In this document: positions 37,332 to 45,282 of the stretch, in pieces
Position numbering within the stretch: position 1 is the first letter of the stretch
How the letters are laid out: every line of letters starts with the position of its first letter
From: Pantoea agglomerans
Lineage (GTDB): Bacteria; Pseudomonadota; Gammaproteobacteria; Enterobacterales; Enterobacteriaceae
Direction of reading: 5' to 3'
Assembly: GCF_021397715.1 (NCBI RefSeq)
Contig: NZ_CP090207.1
Location: 1,674,001 to 1,738,000 of the forward strand
Length of the DNA stretch: 64,000 bases
Notes under the pieces: model-generated
The model's database searches: none
What the model was told of the DNA's origin: nothing
The model's input: the letters and a program-made list of their open reading frames with translations, nothing else
Translations under genes and position numbers: made by a program

Positions 37332-37628
37332 GGTTTCGCATGGCTGCGGGCTGGCACAGAGTAAGGTTTCGCCCGCCAGGCGCTGGGGAGTTTCAGTTTG
37401 CCGGAGCAGGCGGACGCGTCAAGGGCGGACGCCCGCCCCTTAACAATCCCGGCGTCCGGCTGCCTTCGCGCCACGCTGCGCGCGGTGCCTTCGTCATTCC
37501 CTGCGGCCGACGGACCGTCCGGACTCGCCGTCCCTGGCGAGGCCGTCCTTTCGCCGACGTCCTGTCGGCTCTTCCTGGCCTTCGCTCACTCCTCAGCGCT
37601 GCGGACGCCTCTGGCAAACCCCCGCCTG
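37332..37628 (+). repeat. Multi-hairpin repeat element, copy B
   Basis: A 297-base direct copy of element A with one deleted G in the first stem and only a handful of substitutions. One change breaks an A-T pair in the second hairpin, while the two hairpins with TCC(C)T loops are unchanged. The 111 bases between the copies carry GGTTACG-type repeats and a unique segment. Confidence 0.9.
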
Positions 37629-37875
37629 CAAACCCGCTATTTTGTTTTATGGCCTGATATTGTCTGCCTGCTGATGGCTTGAGCCTGATAGTCAGGCGCG
37701 CTTCGCACGGCTGCATTCTGCGCAGCATCTGCATGACAGCGGATTCTCAGATTGCTGTCTGTCCTGATGTCGTCTGATTATTGACGGCCCTGAAAAAAAC
37801 CAGCAGCACCGACAGTCATTGTGCTCAGACATACAGCGACGAAGAACTCACCAGGAAACACAGAAATAACAGCGA

Positions 37876-38117
37876 GGGGTTGGGAGGCCGTCTGAAGCGC
37901 TGAGCGGATGAGGGGTTTCAGGACGAGCGACAGGGATGTCGCGAAGAGGCGGGGCCGCGCCAGGGATGGCGCGTCCCGGCCGGTCCGTAAGAAATCCGGA
38001 AGAAGCGAAGGGACCGCGAAGCGGCGGTGAAGCAGGCCGGAGCCCGGGGTCAAGGGGGCGCGGCGACTGGCGCCCCCTTGTCGGTCGCCGGCAGCGGCGT
38101 AGCTGAAACTGCCGCAG
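37876..38117 (-). repeat. Multi-hairpin repeat element, diverged inverted copy C
   Basis: Read on the minus strand, this segment has the same order of hairpins as A and B but quite different stems: AAGGGGGCGC/GCGCCCCCTT (38052-38079), CGCGCC/GGCGCG around ATCCCT (37956-37973) and GCGACA/TGTCGC (37927-37942). It also shares the AGTTTCAG edge and the CAGCGCTTC...GACG...CC end. Loops are conserved while stems change on both sides, as expected for a selected secondary structure. Confidence 0.75.
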
Positions 38118-38123
38118 CCAGCC

Positions 38124-38299
38124 GGCGAACGAAACCTTCTCAGAGCCCGTTCGCGCAGCGAACCCCACCAGCCACCAGGCGAACGAAACCTTCTCATAGC
38201 CCGTTCGCGCAGCGAACCCCACCAGCCATCCGGCGAACGAAACCCGCTCCCAGCCCGTTCGCGCAGCGAACCCCCACCAGCCAGCTGGCGAACCAACCC
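38124..38299. repeat. 54-bp tandem array next to amn
   Basis: Units beginning GGCGAACGAAACC start at 38124, 38178 and 38232, with a partial fourth at 38287. Each contains the perfect hairpin GTTCGC-GCA-GCGAAC. The array ends directly at the amn stop codon (38300). On the minus strand the units read GGTTTCGTTCGCC, so the array is the counterpart of the GGTTTCGC array flanking copies A and B. Confidence 0.9.
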
Positions 38300-39754
38300 C
38301 TACCGGAAAGGCGGCTCATTAAACGTCCGCAACTTACGCGAATGCAGCTTATCGCCTTCGGCACGCAGCAACTCCACCGCATGAATCCCAATCTGCAAAT
38401 GCTCCGAAATCGCGCCTTCATAAAAACGATTCGCCTGGCCTGGCAGCTTGATCTCGCCGTGCAGCGGCTTATCTGACACGCAGAGCAGGGTGCCGTAAGG
38501 GACGCGGAAGCGATAACCCTGAGCTGCAATGGTGGCGCTCTCCATATCGACCGCTACCGCGCGGCTCAGGTTGAAACGCAGCGCCGAGGCTGAATAGCGC
38601 AGCTCCCAGTTACGGTCGTCGGTGGTGACCACGGTGCCGGTACGCAGCCGCTGCTTCACCTCTTCCCCTGGCATACCGCTCACCGTCTTGGTGGCGTCAT
38701 ACAAGGCGCGCTGCACCTCCGCAATGCTCGGTACCGGGATGTCCGGCGGCAGCACGCTGTCGAGCACATGATCGTCACGCAGATAGGCGTGCGCCAGCAC
38801 ATAATCGCCAATCCGCTGGCTCTCACGCAAGCCGCCACAGTGCCCAATCATCAGCCAGGCGTGTGGACGCATCACCGCCAGATGATCGCAGATGGTTTTG
38901 GCATTTGACGGGCCGACGCCGATATTGATCAGCGTAATGCCGCGCCGGTTCGGCGAGGTGAGATGCCAGGCGGGCATCTGGTGCTTTTTCCAGGCGAGAT
39001 CAGAGAGCATCGTCTCGCTGTTAGCGGTTTCGGCGGTCAGCACCACGTCGCCGGCGCAGGCCAGGCTGTCATACGGCGTATTGGGATCGCGCACCTGCTC
39101 AATCGCCCAGCGCACAAACTCATCGACGTAACGGGTGTAGTTAGTGAACAGCACAAACGGCTGGAAATGATCGACCGAGGTGCCGGTGTAGTGACGCAGA
39201 CGGGCCAGCGAGAAGTCAGTACGCAGCGCGTCGAAGTGCGACAGCGGAAACTTTGCATCGGCATGGAACAGGCCATCGGCGGTCTCATCGCCAATCTGCG
39301 ACAGTTCGGTGGTCGGGAAGTGACGGGCAATGCCGGCGCTCATGGTGCGATCCAGCGACAGATCGGAACCGTCAATCACGTAAGGATAAGGGATCTCCTG
39401 GCTGGAAGGACCAACATCGATCTCCAGCTGATACTCCTTCTCCAGCATCGCCAACTGTTCAGCAATATAGTGACGCAGCAGCGCAGGACGGGTGATGGTG
39501 GTGCTGTAGCTGCCGGTGTGGGTAAAGCGTCCCCAGGCGCGGGTACGGTTCTGCTGAGGACCTTCGCCGTGCCAGCTGATGCGCAACTCGGGGTAAACAA
39601 ATAGCCCTTCTGCGCGTTGGGTTGCATCCGGCAGCGTGCCGTTTTCGGTGAAGGCTTTGATTGCCGCGCGCAGCGCATCAACCGCGCCCTCATACAGGCG
39701 CTCAAGTTCATCCAGCGCTTGCTGGCTGGTCAGGTTTTTCCGTTGTGTCGGCAT
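38300..39754 (-). CDS. amn: AMP nucleosidase Amn
   Basis: A 484-residue enzyme, the same length as E. coli Amn. The start is ATG 39754, preceded by GGAGA; an ATG five codons upstream overlaps that ribosome site. The N-terminal domain has RISWHGEG and FTHTGSYSTTITRP. The catalytic nucleoside-phosphorylase fold contains INIGVGPSNAKTICDHLAVMRPHAWLMIGHCGGLR and AVDMESATIAAQGYR. It hydrolyses AMP to adenine and ribose 5-phosphate, balancing adenylate pools. amn near yeeO and tRNA-Asn genes is also the E. coli order. Transcription ends in the tandem repeats. Confidence 0.97.
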   Translation of the reverse strand: MPTQRKNLTSQQALDELERLYEGAVDALRAAIKAFTENGTLPDATQRAEGLFVYPELRISWHGEGPQQNRTRAWGRFTHTGSYSTTITRPALLRHYIAEQLAMLEKEYQLEIDVGPSSQEIPYPYVIDGSDLSLDRTMSAGIARHFPTTELSQIGDETADGLFHADAKFPLSHFDALRTDFSLARLRHYTGTSVDHFQPFVLFTNYTRYVDEFVRWAIEQVRDPNTPYDSLACAGDVVLTAETANSETMLSDLAWKKHQMPAWHLTSPNRRGITLINIGVGPSNAKTICDHLAVMRPHAWLMIGHCGGLRESQRIGDYVLAHAYLRDDHVLDSVLPPDIPVPSIAEVQRALYDATKTVSGMPGEEVKQRLRTGTVVTTDDRNWELRYSASALRFNLSRAVAVDMESATIAAQGYRFRVPYGTLLCVSDKPLHGEIKLPGQANRFYEGAISEHLQIGIHAVELLRAEGDKLHSRKLRTFNEPPFR

Positions 39755-40094
39755 GGTTTCTCCTTCCATTTGTTACCGTAATTTGCCCAAGCTTAGCGGG
39801 TTTGTTGCAGAGATTGGTGAAGAATCTGTGATCGACCGCATTTTGCACCAACCTGGTGCTGGTGTGTTGGCTGCGTCGCTCTATTGTTAGTGAGCGGTGA
39901 CTCGCTGATCTGGTGGCCGGTCACCTTCGCCCGCCGTGCAGATGATTTTCTTATCCGCAGAAATTATGGCGAGATTATTGCTTAGATCCTCTGTGGTACC
40001 GCAGGCCGTACCCGGAAAACCGCTCTCCACGCTCTGTTCAGAAACTGATTTCTCCTGATTGGCATTGGCTCTTAACCCTGTTGAGGATGACCGC
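39755..40094. other. Divergent amn/livJ control region
   Basis: A 340-base region between divergent genes. It contains the perfect GCACC-N5-GGTGC palindrome at 39845-39859 (separate entry). A GAGGATG ribosome site precedes livJ. I found no convincing sigma-54 -24/-12 pair; the best, near 39861-39876, keeps only GG and GC. Confidence 0.5.
39845..39859. promoter_or_regulatory. NtrC-type palindrome between amn and livJ
   Basis: GCACCAACCTGGTGC is one base different from the E. coli glnA NtrC site GCACCAACATGGTGC as I remember it, and both arms GCACC/GGTGC are perfect. It is 235 bases upstream of livJ and 91 upstream of amn. A link to nitrogen limitation would fit an amino-acid importer. Confidence 0.45.
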
Positions 40095-41210
40095 ATGTCT
40101 GTGAAAGTGATCAAGTTCCCTATCAAACTGATGATGACTGGCTGTTTAATGACCGCCTTATCGGCGCACGCCGATATTAAAATTGGCGTCGCCGGACCTT
40201 TCTCGGGTCCGAACGCCACCTATGGTGCGCAGTACTGGAAAGGTGCTTCGCAGGCCGCGGCGGATATCAACGCGGCGGGCGGCATTAACGGCGAGAAGAT
40301 CGTGCTGGTTCAGGGCGATGATGCCTGTGAGCCCAAGCAGGCGGTGTCGGTCGCGAACCGACTGGTGGACCAGGACAAGGTGAATGCCGTGGTTGGCCAC
40401 TTCTGTTCCTCCTCCACCATGCCCGCTTCAGAGGTGTATGACGAAGCGGGCGTGCTGGCAATTACGCCAGGCTCCACCAATCCGCAGATCACCGAGCGCG
40501 GCATGAAGACGATGTTCCGGATGTGTGGCCGTGACGATCAGCAGGGTGCTATTGCCGCGAATTACATCATCGACAAACTCAAGGCGAAGAAAGTCGTGGT
40601 GATCCACGATAAAGATACCTACGGCCAGGGGCTGGCGGATGCCACCAAAGCGGCACTGGAAAAACGCGGCGTGAAGGAAGCGATGTATGAAGGCTTGTCG
40701 CGCGGCGAGAAAGATTTTAACGCGCTGGTGACCAAGATCGGCCAGCTCAAACCGGATGTGGTCTACTTCGGCGGCTGTCATCCCGAAGCGGGACCGCTGG
40801 TGCGTCAGATGCGTGAGCAGGGCGTGAAAGCGGACTTCTTCTCTGGCGACTGTATCGTGACGGAAGAGATGGTGACCGCCGCCGGCGGACCGCAATACAC
40901 CAAAGGGGTCTATATGACCTTTGGCAACGATCCACGCCAGATAGCCGATGGCAAAGCGGTGATTGAAAAGTTCCGCGCCGGGGGCTTCGAACCTGAAGGC
41001 TATACCCTTTATGCCTATGCCTCGATTCAGGCCATTGCCGCAGCCTACAAAGGGGCCGGTAAGGACAATGAAAAAGCCAGCGAATGGCTGAAGGCCAACA
41101 GCGTGGATACCGTGATGGGCAAAAAATCCTGGGATAGCAAAGGGGATTTAAAAGTCTCTGATTACGTGGTTTATCAATGGGATGATAAAGGGAAATATCA
41201 TCAGCTCTGA
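40095..41210 (+). CDS. livJ: Branched-chain amino acid-binding periplasmic protein (LivJ/LivK family)
   Basis: A 371-residue binding protein from ATG 40095. A signal peptide covers residues 1-27 (basic start, hydrophobic MTGCLMTALSAHA). The mature part begins DIKIGVAGPFSGPNATYGAQ. The ligand-site segments VGHFCSSSTMPASEVYDEAGVLAITPGSTNP and FGGCHPEAGPLVRQMREQG match the leucine/isoleucine/valine-binding family. It feeds the LivHMGF importer encoded immediately downstream; the 133-base gap may allow higher expression of the binder. Confidence 0.92.
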   Translation: MSVKVIKFPIKLMMTGCLMTALSAHADIKIGVAGPFSGPNATYGAQYWKGASQAAADINAAGGINGEKIVLVQGDDACEPKQAVSVANRLVDQDKVNAVVGHFCSSSTMPASEVYDEAGVLAITPGSTNPQITERGMKTMFRMCGRDDQQGAIAANYIIDKLKAKKVVVIHDKDTYGQGLADATKAALEKRGVKEAMYEGLSRGEKDFNALVTKIGQLKPDVVYFGGCHPEAGPLVRQMREQGVKADFFSGDCIVTEEMVTAAGGPQYTKGVYMTFGNDPRQIADGKAVIEKFRAGGFEPEGYTLYAYASIQAIAAAYKGAGKDNEKASEWLKANSVDTVMGKKSWDSKGDLKVSDYVVYQWDDKGKYHQL

Positions 41211-41343
41211 GTAAACCGCCAGGCTGTAATCCCCGCGATTGCAGCCTGAAACCGTCGGACGACAGCCGGGGGATGCAAGCGCATCACTCAGGCACGACTT
41301 TTCCGGAGCCGGTATCACTGGCTCCCGCAGTGAGACTTCTGCT

Positions 41344-42258
41344 ATGGATGCCTTCTTTTTACAGCAAATGGTGAATGGCCTGACGCTGGGCGCCGTTTAC
41401 GGCCTGATCGCGATTGGCTACACCATGGTTTACGGCATAATCGGCATGATCAACTTCGCCCACGGCGAAGTCTATATGCTGTCTGCCTATCTGTGCGCCA
41501 TCGGTCTGGCGCTGCTCTCCGCGTTTGGTATTCACTCTTTTCCGCTGCTGATTTTCGGTACGCTGCTGTTCACCATCGTCATTACCGCCGTCTATGGCTG
41601 GACCATCGAACGCATCGCCTATCGTCCGCTGCGCAACTCCACGCGGCTGGCACCCTTGATCTCCGCCATCGGCATGTCACTGATCCTGCAAAACTATGTG
41701 CAGCTTAGCCAGGGACCTAACCAGCAAGGCGTCCCCACCTTGTTAACCGGCGTGTTGCGGCTGGAGCTGGAAAGCGGCGTGGTGCAGATCACCTGGACCA
41801 AAGTCTTTATCTTAATCGCGGCCGCCTGCGGCATGGCGCTGCTGACCTGGATCATCCAGTACACCCGGCTGGGGCGCATTTGCCGGGCGGTACAGCAGGA
41901 TCGACGGATGGCGGCGATCCTCGGGATTAATACCGATCGGGTGATTTCACTGGTGTTTATGATTGGCGCGTCGATGGCCGGTCTGGCTGGCGTGCTGGTG
42001 ACGATGAATTACGGCACCTTCGATTTTTACGCCGGGTTCATTATCGGCATCAAAGCCTTCACCGCCGCGGTGCTGGGCGGGATAGGTTCGCTGCCAGGCG
42101 CGATGCTCGGCGGCCTGCTGCTGGGCGTGGCAGAGGCGCAGTTCGCCGGGCTGGTGAACTCCGATTATAAAGATGTCTTCTCCTTTGCGCTGCTGGTGGT
42201 GATCTTAATCTTCCGCCCGCAGGGGTTGCTGGGCCGCCCGCTGGTGGCAAAAGTATGA
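41344..42258 (+). CDS. livH: Branched-chain amino acid permease LivH
   Basis: A 304-residue permease with about eight hydrophobic helices. It opens DAFFLQQMVNGLTLGAVYGLIAIGYTMVYGIIGMINFAHGE, the LivH hallmark. The cytoplasmic-loop region IKAFTAAVLGGIGSLPGAMLGG lies near the end. ATG 41344 is chosen; an open frame from 41239 reads through the intergenic gap and does not look like protein. It forms the channel with LivM. Confidence 0.95.
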   Translation: MDAFFLQQMVNGLTLGAVYGLIAIGYTMVYGIIGMINFAHGEVYMLSAYLCAIGLALLSAFGIHSFPLLIFGTLLFTIVITAVYGWTIERIAYRPLRNSTRLAPLISAIGMSLILQNYVQLSQGPNQQGVPTLLTGVLRLELESGVVQITWTKVFILIAAACGMALLTWIIQYTRLGRICRAVQQDRRMAAILGINTDRVISLVFMIGASMAGLAGVLVTMNYGTFDFYAGFIIGIKAFTAAVLGGIGSLPGAMLGGLLLGVAEAQFAGLVNSDYKDVFSFALLVVILIFRPQGLLGRPLVAKV

Positions 42259-42268
42259 GGGCGCTGCA

Positions 42269-43552
42269 ATGAATCAAACCCGTCAGGGAGTGAATGTGGC
42301 TGAGGCGCTGCGGGAAACGGTGCTGGCCGGGTTAATTGCACTGATCGTCTTTGGCCCGATCGTTGGCATTGTGCTGGAAGGCTATCAGTTCCGGTTACAA
42401 CCGCTGCGGGTGGCGGTGCTGGTGGGCATCGTGATGGCGGGTCGTCTGCTGTTCAGCCTGTTTCTGCAAACCCGCCGTGGTCAGGCGCTGCTGCGCACCT
42501 TTGACGGCGAGGGCGGCGGCGTTTACGTACGTGAACCGGGTTACCGTTCCCGGCTGCGCTGGATACTCCCGCTGCTGTTGATCGCCGCCTGCCTGTTCCC
42601 GCTGTTTTCAACCAAATACCTGCTGACAGTGGCGATTCTGGGGCTGATCTATGTGCTGCTTGGCCTCGGTCTGAACATTGTGGTGGGGCTGGCCGGATTA
42701 CTGGACCTCGGTTACGTGGCATTTTATGCCATCGGCGCGTATGGCCTGGCGTTGGGCTACCAGTATCTTGGGCTGGGATTCTGGAGCATGTTGCCGATTG
42801 CCGCGCTGATGGCGGCCTGCGCCGGGGCGCTGCTGGGGTTTCCGGTGCTGCGAATGCACGGTGACTATCTGGCGATTGTGACGCTTGGCTTCGGGGAAAT
42901 TATCCGACTGGTGCTGAATAACTGGCTGTCGTTTACCGGCGGGCCGAATGGCGTCTCGGTGCCATCTCCGACCTTTCTTGGGCTGGAGTTTGGCCGCCGT
43001 GCGCGCGAAGGTGGCGTGCCGTTCCACGAGTTTTTCCACCTCAGCTACAACCCCAACATGAAGTTTATCTTTATCTACACCGTGCTGGTGCTGGTCGTGC
43101 TGCTGGTGCTGTTTATCAAGCATCGCCTGACGCGTATGCCGGTTGGCCGGGCTTGGGAAGCGTTACGGGAAGATGAGATCGCCTGCCGGGCGATGGGGCT
43201 GAATCATGTGCTGGTTAAGCTGTCGGCTTTTATGCTCGGGGCCTCAACCGCCGGGATTGCTGGCGTCTTCTTTGCCAGCTATCAGGGATTCGTCAATCCC
43301 ACCTCGTTCACCTTCTTTGAGTCCGCGCTGATCCTGGCGATTGTGGTGCTGGGCGGCATGGGATCAACGCTGGGCGTGGTGCTGGCGGCGTTTGTGCTGA
43401 CCGTGGCACCGGAACTGCTGCGCAGTTTTGCCGAATATCGCGTGCTGCTGTTTGGCATGTTGATGGTGCTGATGATGATCTGGCGACCGCGCGGGCTGGT
43501 GCGCACCAGCCGTGTCGGCGTCCCGCTGCGCCAGGGAGCCCGCCATGAGTGA
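42269..43552 (+). CDS. livM: Branched-chain amino acid permease LivM
   Basis: A 427-residue permease. An N-terminal extension with two to three helices (to about residue 90) precedes the core LGLNIVVGLAGLLDLGYVAFYAIGAY. The loop motif LRMHGDYLAIVTLGFGEIIRLVLNNW and the C-terminal GGMGSTLGVVLAAF are typical. Length equals the long E. coli form (425). It overlaps livG by eight bases. Confidence 0.95.
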   Translation: MNQTRQGVNVAEALRETVLAGLIALIVFGPIVGIVLEGYQFRLQPLRVAVLVGIVMAGRLLFSLFLQTRRGQALLRTFDGEGGGVYVREPGYRSRLRWILPLLLIAACLFPLFSTKYLLTVAILGLIYVLLGLGLNIVVGLAGLLDLGYVAFYAIGAYGLALGYQYLGLGFWSMLPIAALMAACAGALLGFPVLRMHGDYLAIVTLGFGEIIRLVLNNWLSFTGGPNGVSVPSPTFLGLEFGRRAREGGVPFHEFFHLSYNPNMKFIFIYTVLVLVVLLVLFIKHRLTRMPVGRAWEALREDEIACRAMGLNHVLVKLSAFMLGASTAGIAGVFFASYQGFVNPTSFTFFESALILAIVVLGGMGSTLGVVLAAFVLTVAPELLRSFAEYRVLLFGMLMVLMMIWRPRGLVRTSRVGVPLRQGARHE

Positions 43553-44411
43553 TGCGATTTTGCAGGTTGAAAAACTGATGATGCGCTTTGGCGGTATCCG
43601 GGCGCTCAACGAGGTCAGCCTCCGGGTTGAACGCGGGTCAGTCACGGCGTTAATCGGGCCGAACGGGGCGGGTAAAACCACCGTCTTCAACTGTCTGACC
43701 GGCTTTTATCGCGCCAGCGGCGGGCGGATACAGCTCAACGCCAACCAGCGCTCTACCGATGTGATTCAGGTGCTGGGCGAAAAAATCCATGCCAGCGACT
43801 GGTTGCATCCGGCGCAACTCGGCTCCCGTCTCTGGTACAAGATGTTTGGCGGCGCGCATCTGGTTAATCGCGCCGGGCTGGCGCGTACCTTTCAGAATAT
43901 CCGGCTGTTTCGTGAGATGTCAGTGATTGAGAACCTGCTGGTGGCGCAGCACATGCTGGTGAACCGCAACCTGCTGGCGGGCGTATTCAATACCCGAAGC
44001 TACCGGGCGGCGGAAAACCGCGCGCTCGACCGGGCGTTCTACTGGCTGGAAACGGTGGACCTCGCCACCACCGCCAACCGGCTGGCGGGTACGCTGTCGT
44101 ATGGTCAGCAGCGACGGCTGGAAATTGCGCGCGCCATGTGTACCCAGCCGGAGCTGATCTGTCTGGATGAGCCCGCCGCCGGACTGAACCCGGTGGAAAC
44201 GGAGGCGCTCAGCGCTATTCTGCATCGCCTGCGGGCCGATCACCGCATCAGCGTGCTGCTGATTGAGCATGATATGCCGATGGTGATGAGTATCTCCGAT
44301 CGCATCGTGGTGCTGGATCACGGCGAGGTTATCGCCGAAGGCACGCCGCAGCAGATTCGCCAGGATGCGCGGGTCATCGCCGCCTATCTTGGCAGTGACG
44401 AAGAGGAGTAA
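43545..44411 (+). CDS. livG: Branched-chain amino acid ABC ATPase LivG
   Basis: A 288-residue ATPase starting at ATG 43545 inside livM, behind GGGAG. Walker A is GPNGAGKTT, the signature LSYGQQRRLEIARAMC and Walker B LICLDEPAAGLN. It is about 33 residues longer than E. coli LivG. The extra stretch lies between Walker A and the Q-loop (about residues 65-105, containing DVIQVLGEKIHASDWLHP). livF follows with no gap. Confidence 0.94.
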   Translation: MSDAILQVEKLMMRFGGIRALNEVSLRVERGSVTALIGPNGAGKTTVFNCLTGFYRASGGRIQLNANQRSTDVIQVLGEKIHASDWLHPAQLGSRLWYKMFGGAHLVNRAGLARTFQNIRLFREMSVIENLLVAQHMLVNRNLLAGVFNTRSYRAAENRALDRAFYWLETVDLATTANRLAGTLSYGQQRRLEIARAMCTQPELICLDEPAAGLNPVETEALSAILHRLRADHRISVLLIEHDMPMVMSISDRIVVLDHGEVIAEGTPQQIRQDARVIAAYLGSDEEE

Positions 44412-45164
44412 ATGATGGCGGAACCACTGTTGCAGTTTGAGGCCGTCGATCTTTTTTATGGTCCGCTACAGGCGCTGAAAAATGTTTCGCTGACGGTTAA
44501 CGCCGGTGAAACGGTCGCGCTGATTGGTGCCAACGGTGCCGGGAAATCGAGCCTGCTGATGTCCATCTTTGGTCAGCCGCGTATCGCCAGCGGCGAGATT
44601 CTGTTTCGCGGCCAGCCCATCAGTCAGAAGTCGACCCATTTTATTGCCGCCAACGGCATCGCTCAGGCACCGGAGGGCCGCCGGATCTTTGCGGACATGA
44701 CCGTGGAAGAGAATCTGCAGATGGGCACCATCGCCATCGGCAATCGTTATCAGAAAGAGGATCTGGCGCGGATGTACAGCCTGTTTCCTCGCCTGCTGGA
44801 GCGTCGGCGTCAGCGTGCCATGACCTTGTCCGGCGGGGAACAGCAGATGCTGGCGATTGCGCGTGCGCTGATGAGCCGGCCCGCGCTGCTGCTGCTTGAT
44901 GAACCGAGCCTCGGTCTGGCACCTCTGGTCGTTAAGCAAATCTTCACTATTCTGCGCGAACTGACGGCGCAGGGAATGACGCTGTTTCTGGTGGAGCAGA
45001 ACGCGCGCCACGCGCTGAAGCTGGCCAATCGGGGTTATGTGATGGTCAATGGTGAAATTCGTTTAAGCGGCAGTGGCGCAGAACTGCTGAACAATGAAGA
45101 AGTTCGCAGCGCTTATCTGGGCGGCGCAGCAGTGCCTGCCGTCGTTGGGCTAAAAAGTTTGTAA
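44412..45164 (+). CDS. livF: Branched-chain amino acid ABC ATPase LivF
   Basis: A 250-residue ATPase. Walker A is GANGAGKSS, the signature LSGGEQQMLAIARALM and Walker B LLLLDEPSLGLAP. The LAP after Walker B and the VEQNARHALKLANRGYVM region are typical of LivF. It is the last gene of the liv operon and starts directly at the livG stop (TAAATG). A weak stem (GGGCAG/CTGCCC, 45179-45210) follows but has no T-run. Confidence 0.95.
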   Translation: MMAEPLLQFEAVDLFYGPLQALKNVSLTVNAGETVALIGANGAGKSSLLMSIFGQPRIASGEILFRGQPISQKSTHFIAANGIAQAPEGRRIFADMTVEENLQMGTIAIGNRYQKEDLARMYSLFPRLLERRRQRAMTLSGGEQQMLAIARALMSRPALLLLDEPSLGLAPLVVKQIFTILRELTAQGMTLFLVEQNARHALKLANRGYVMVNGEIRLSGSGAELLNNEEVRSAYLGGAAVPAVVGLKSL

Positions 45165-45282
45165 CGATGATTAATTTGGGCAGGAAAGACTTTGCATATT
45201 TCTCTGCCCACTATCATCATTAGATCTCCTGTCCAGTCTCTTCTGATTTGGTAATCCTTTGCAAAATCCTGGCGTAGCAGTG

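Noticed and set aside
36811..38299. CRISPR array
   Set aside because: Units are contiguous or degenerate without unique spacers of constant length, and no cas genes are present.
36989..38476. Several 67-172 residue open frames in the repeat region
   Set aside because: They are Arg/Pro/Ala-rich, shift frame between repeat copies (one-base deletion in copy B), and lack ribosome sites. They are by-products of GC-rich hairpins.
39861..39876. Sigma-54 promoter for livJ
   Set aside because: TGGTGTGTTGGCTGCG keeps the GG and GC with correct spacing but misses most other consensus bases.
41239..41343. N-terminal extension of LivH
   Set aside because: LivH homologues begin with the MDAFFLQQ type of start. 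The extension lacks hydrophobic or conserved residues.
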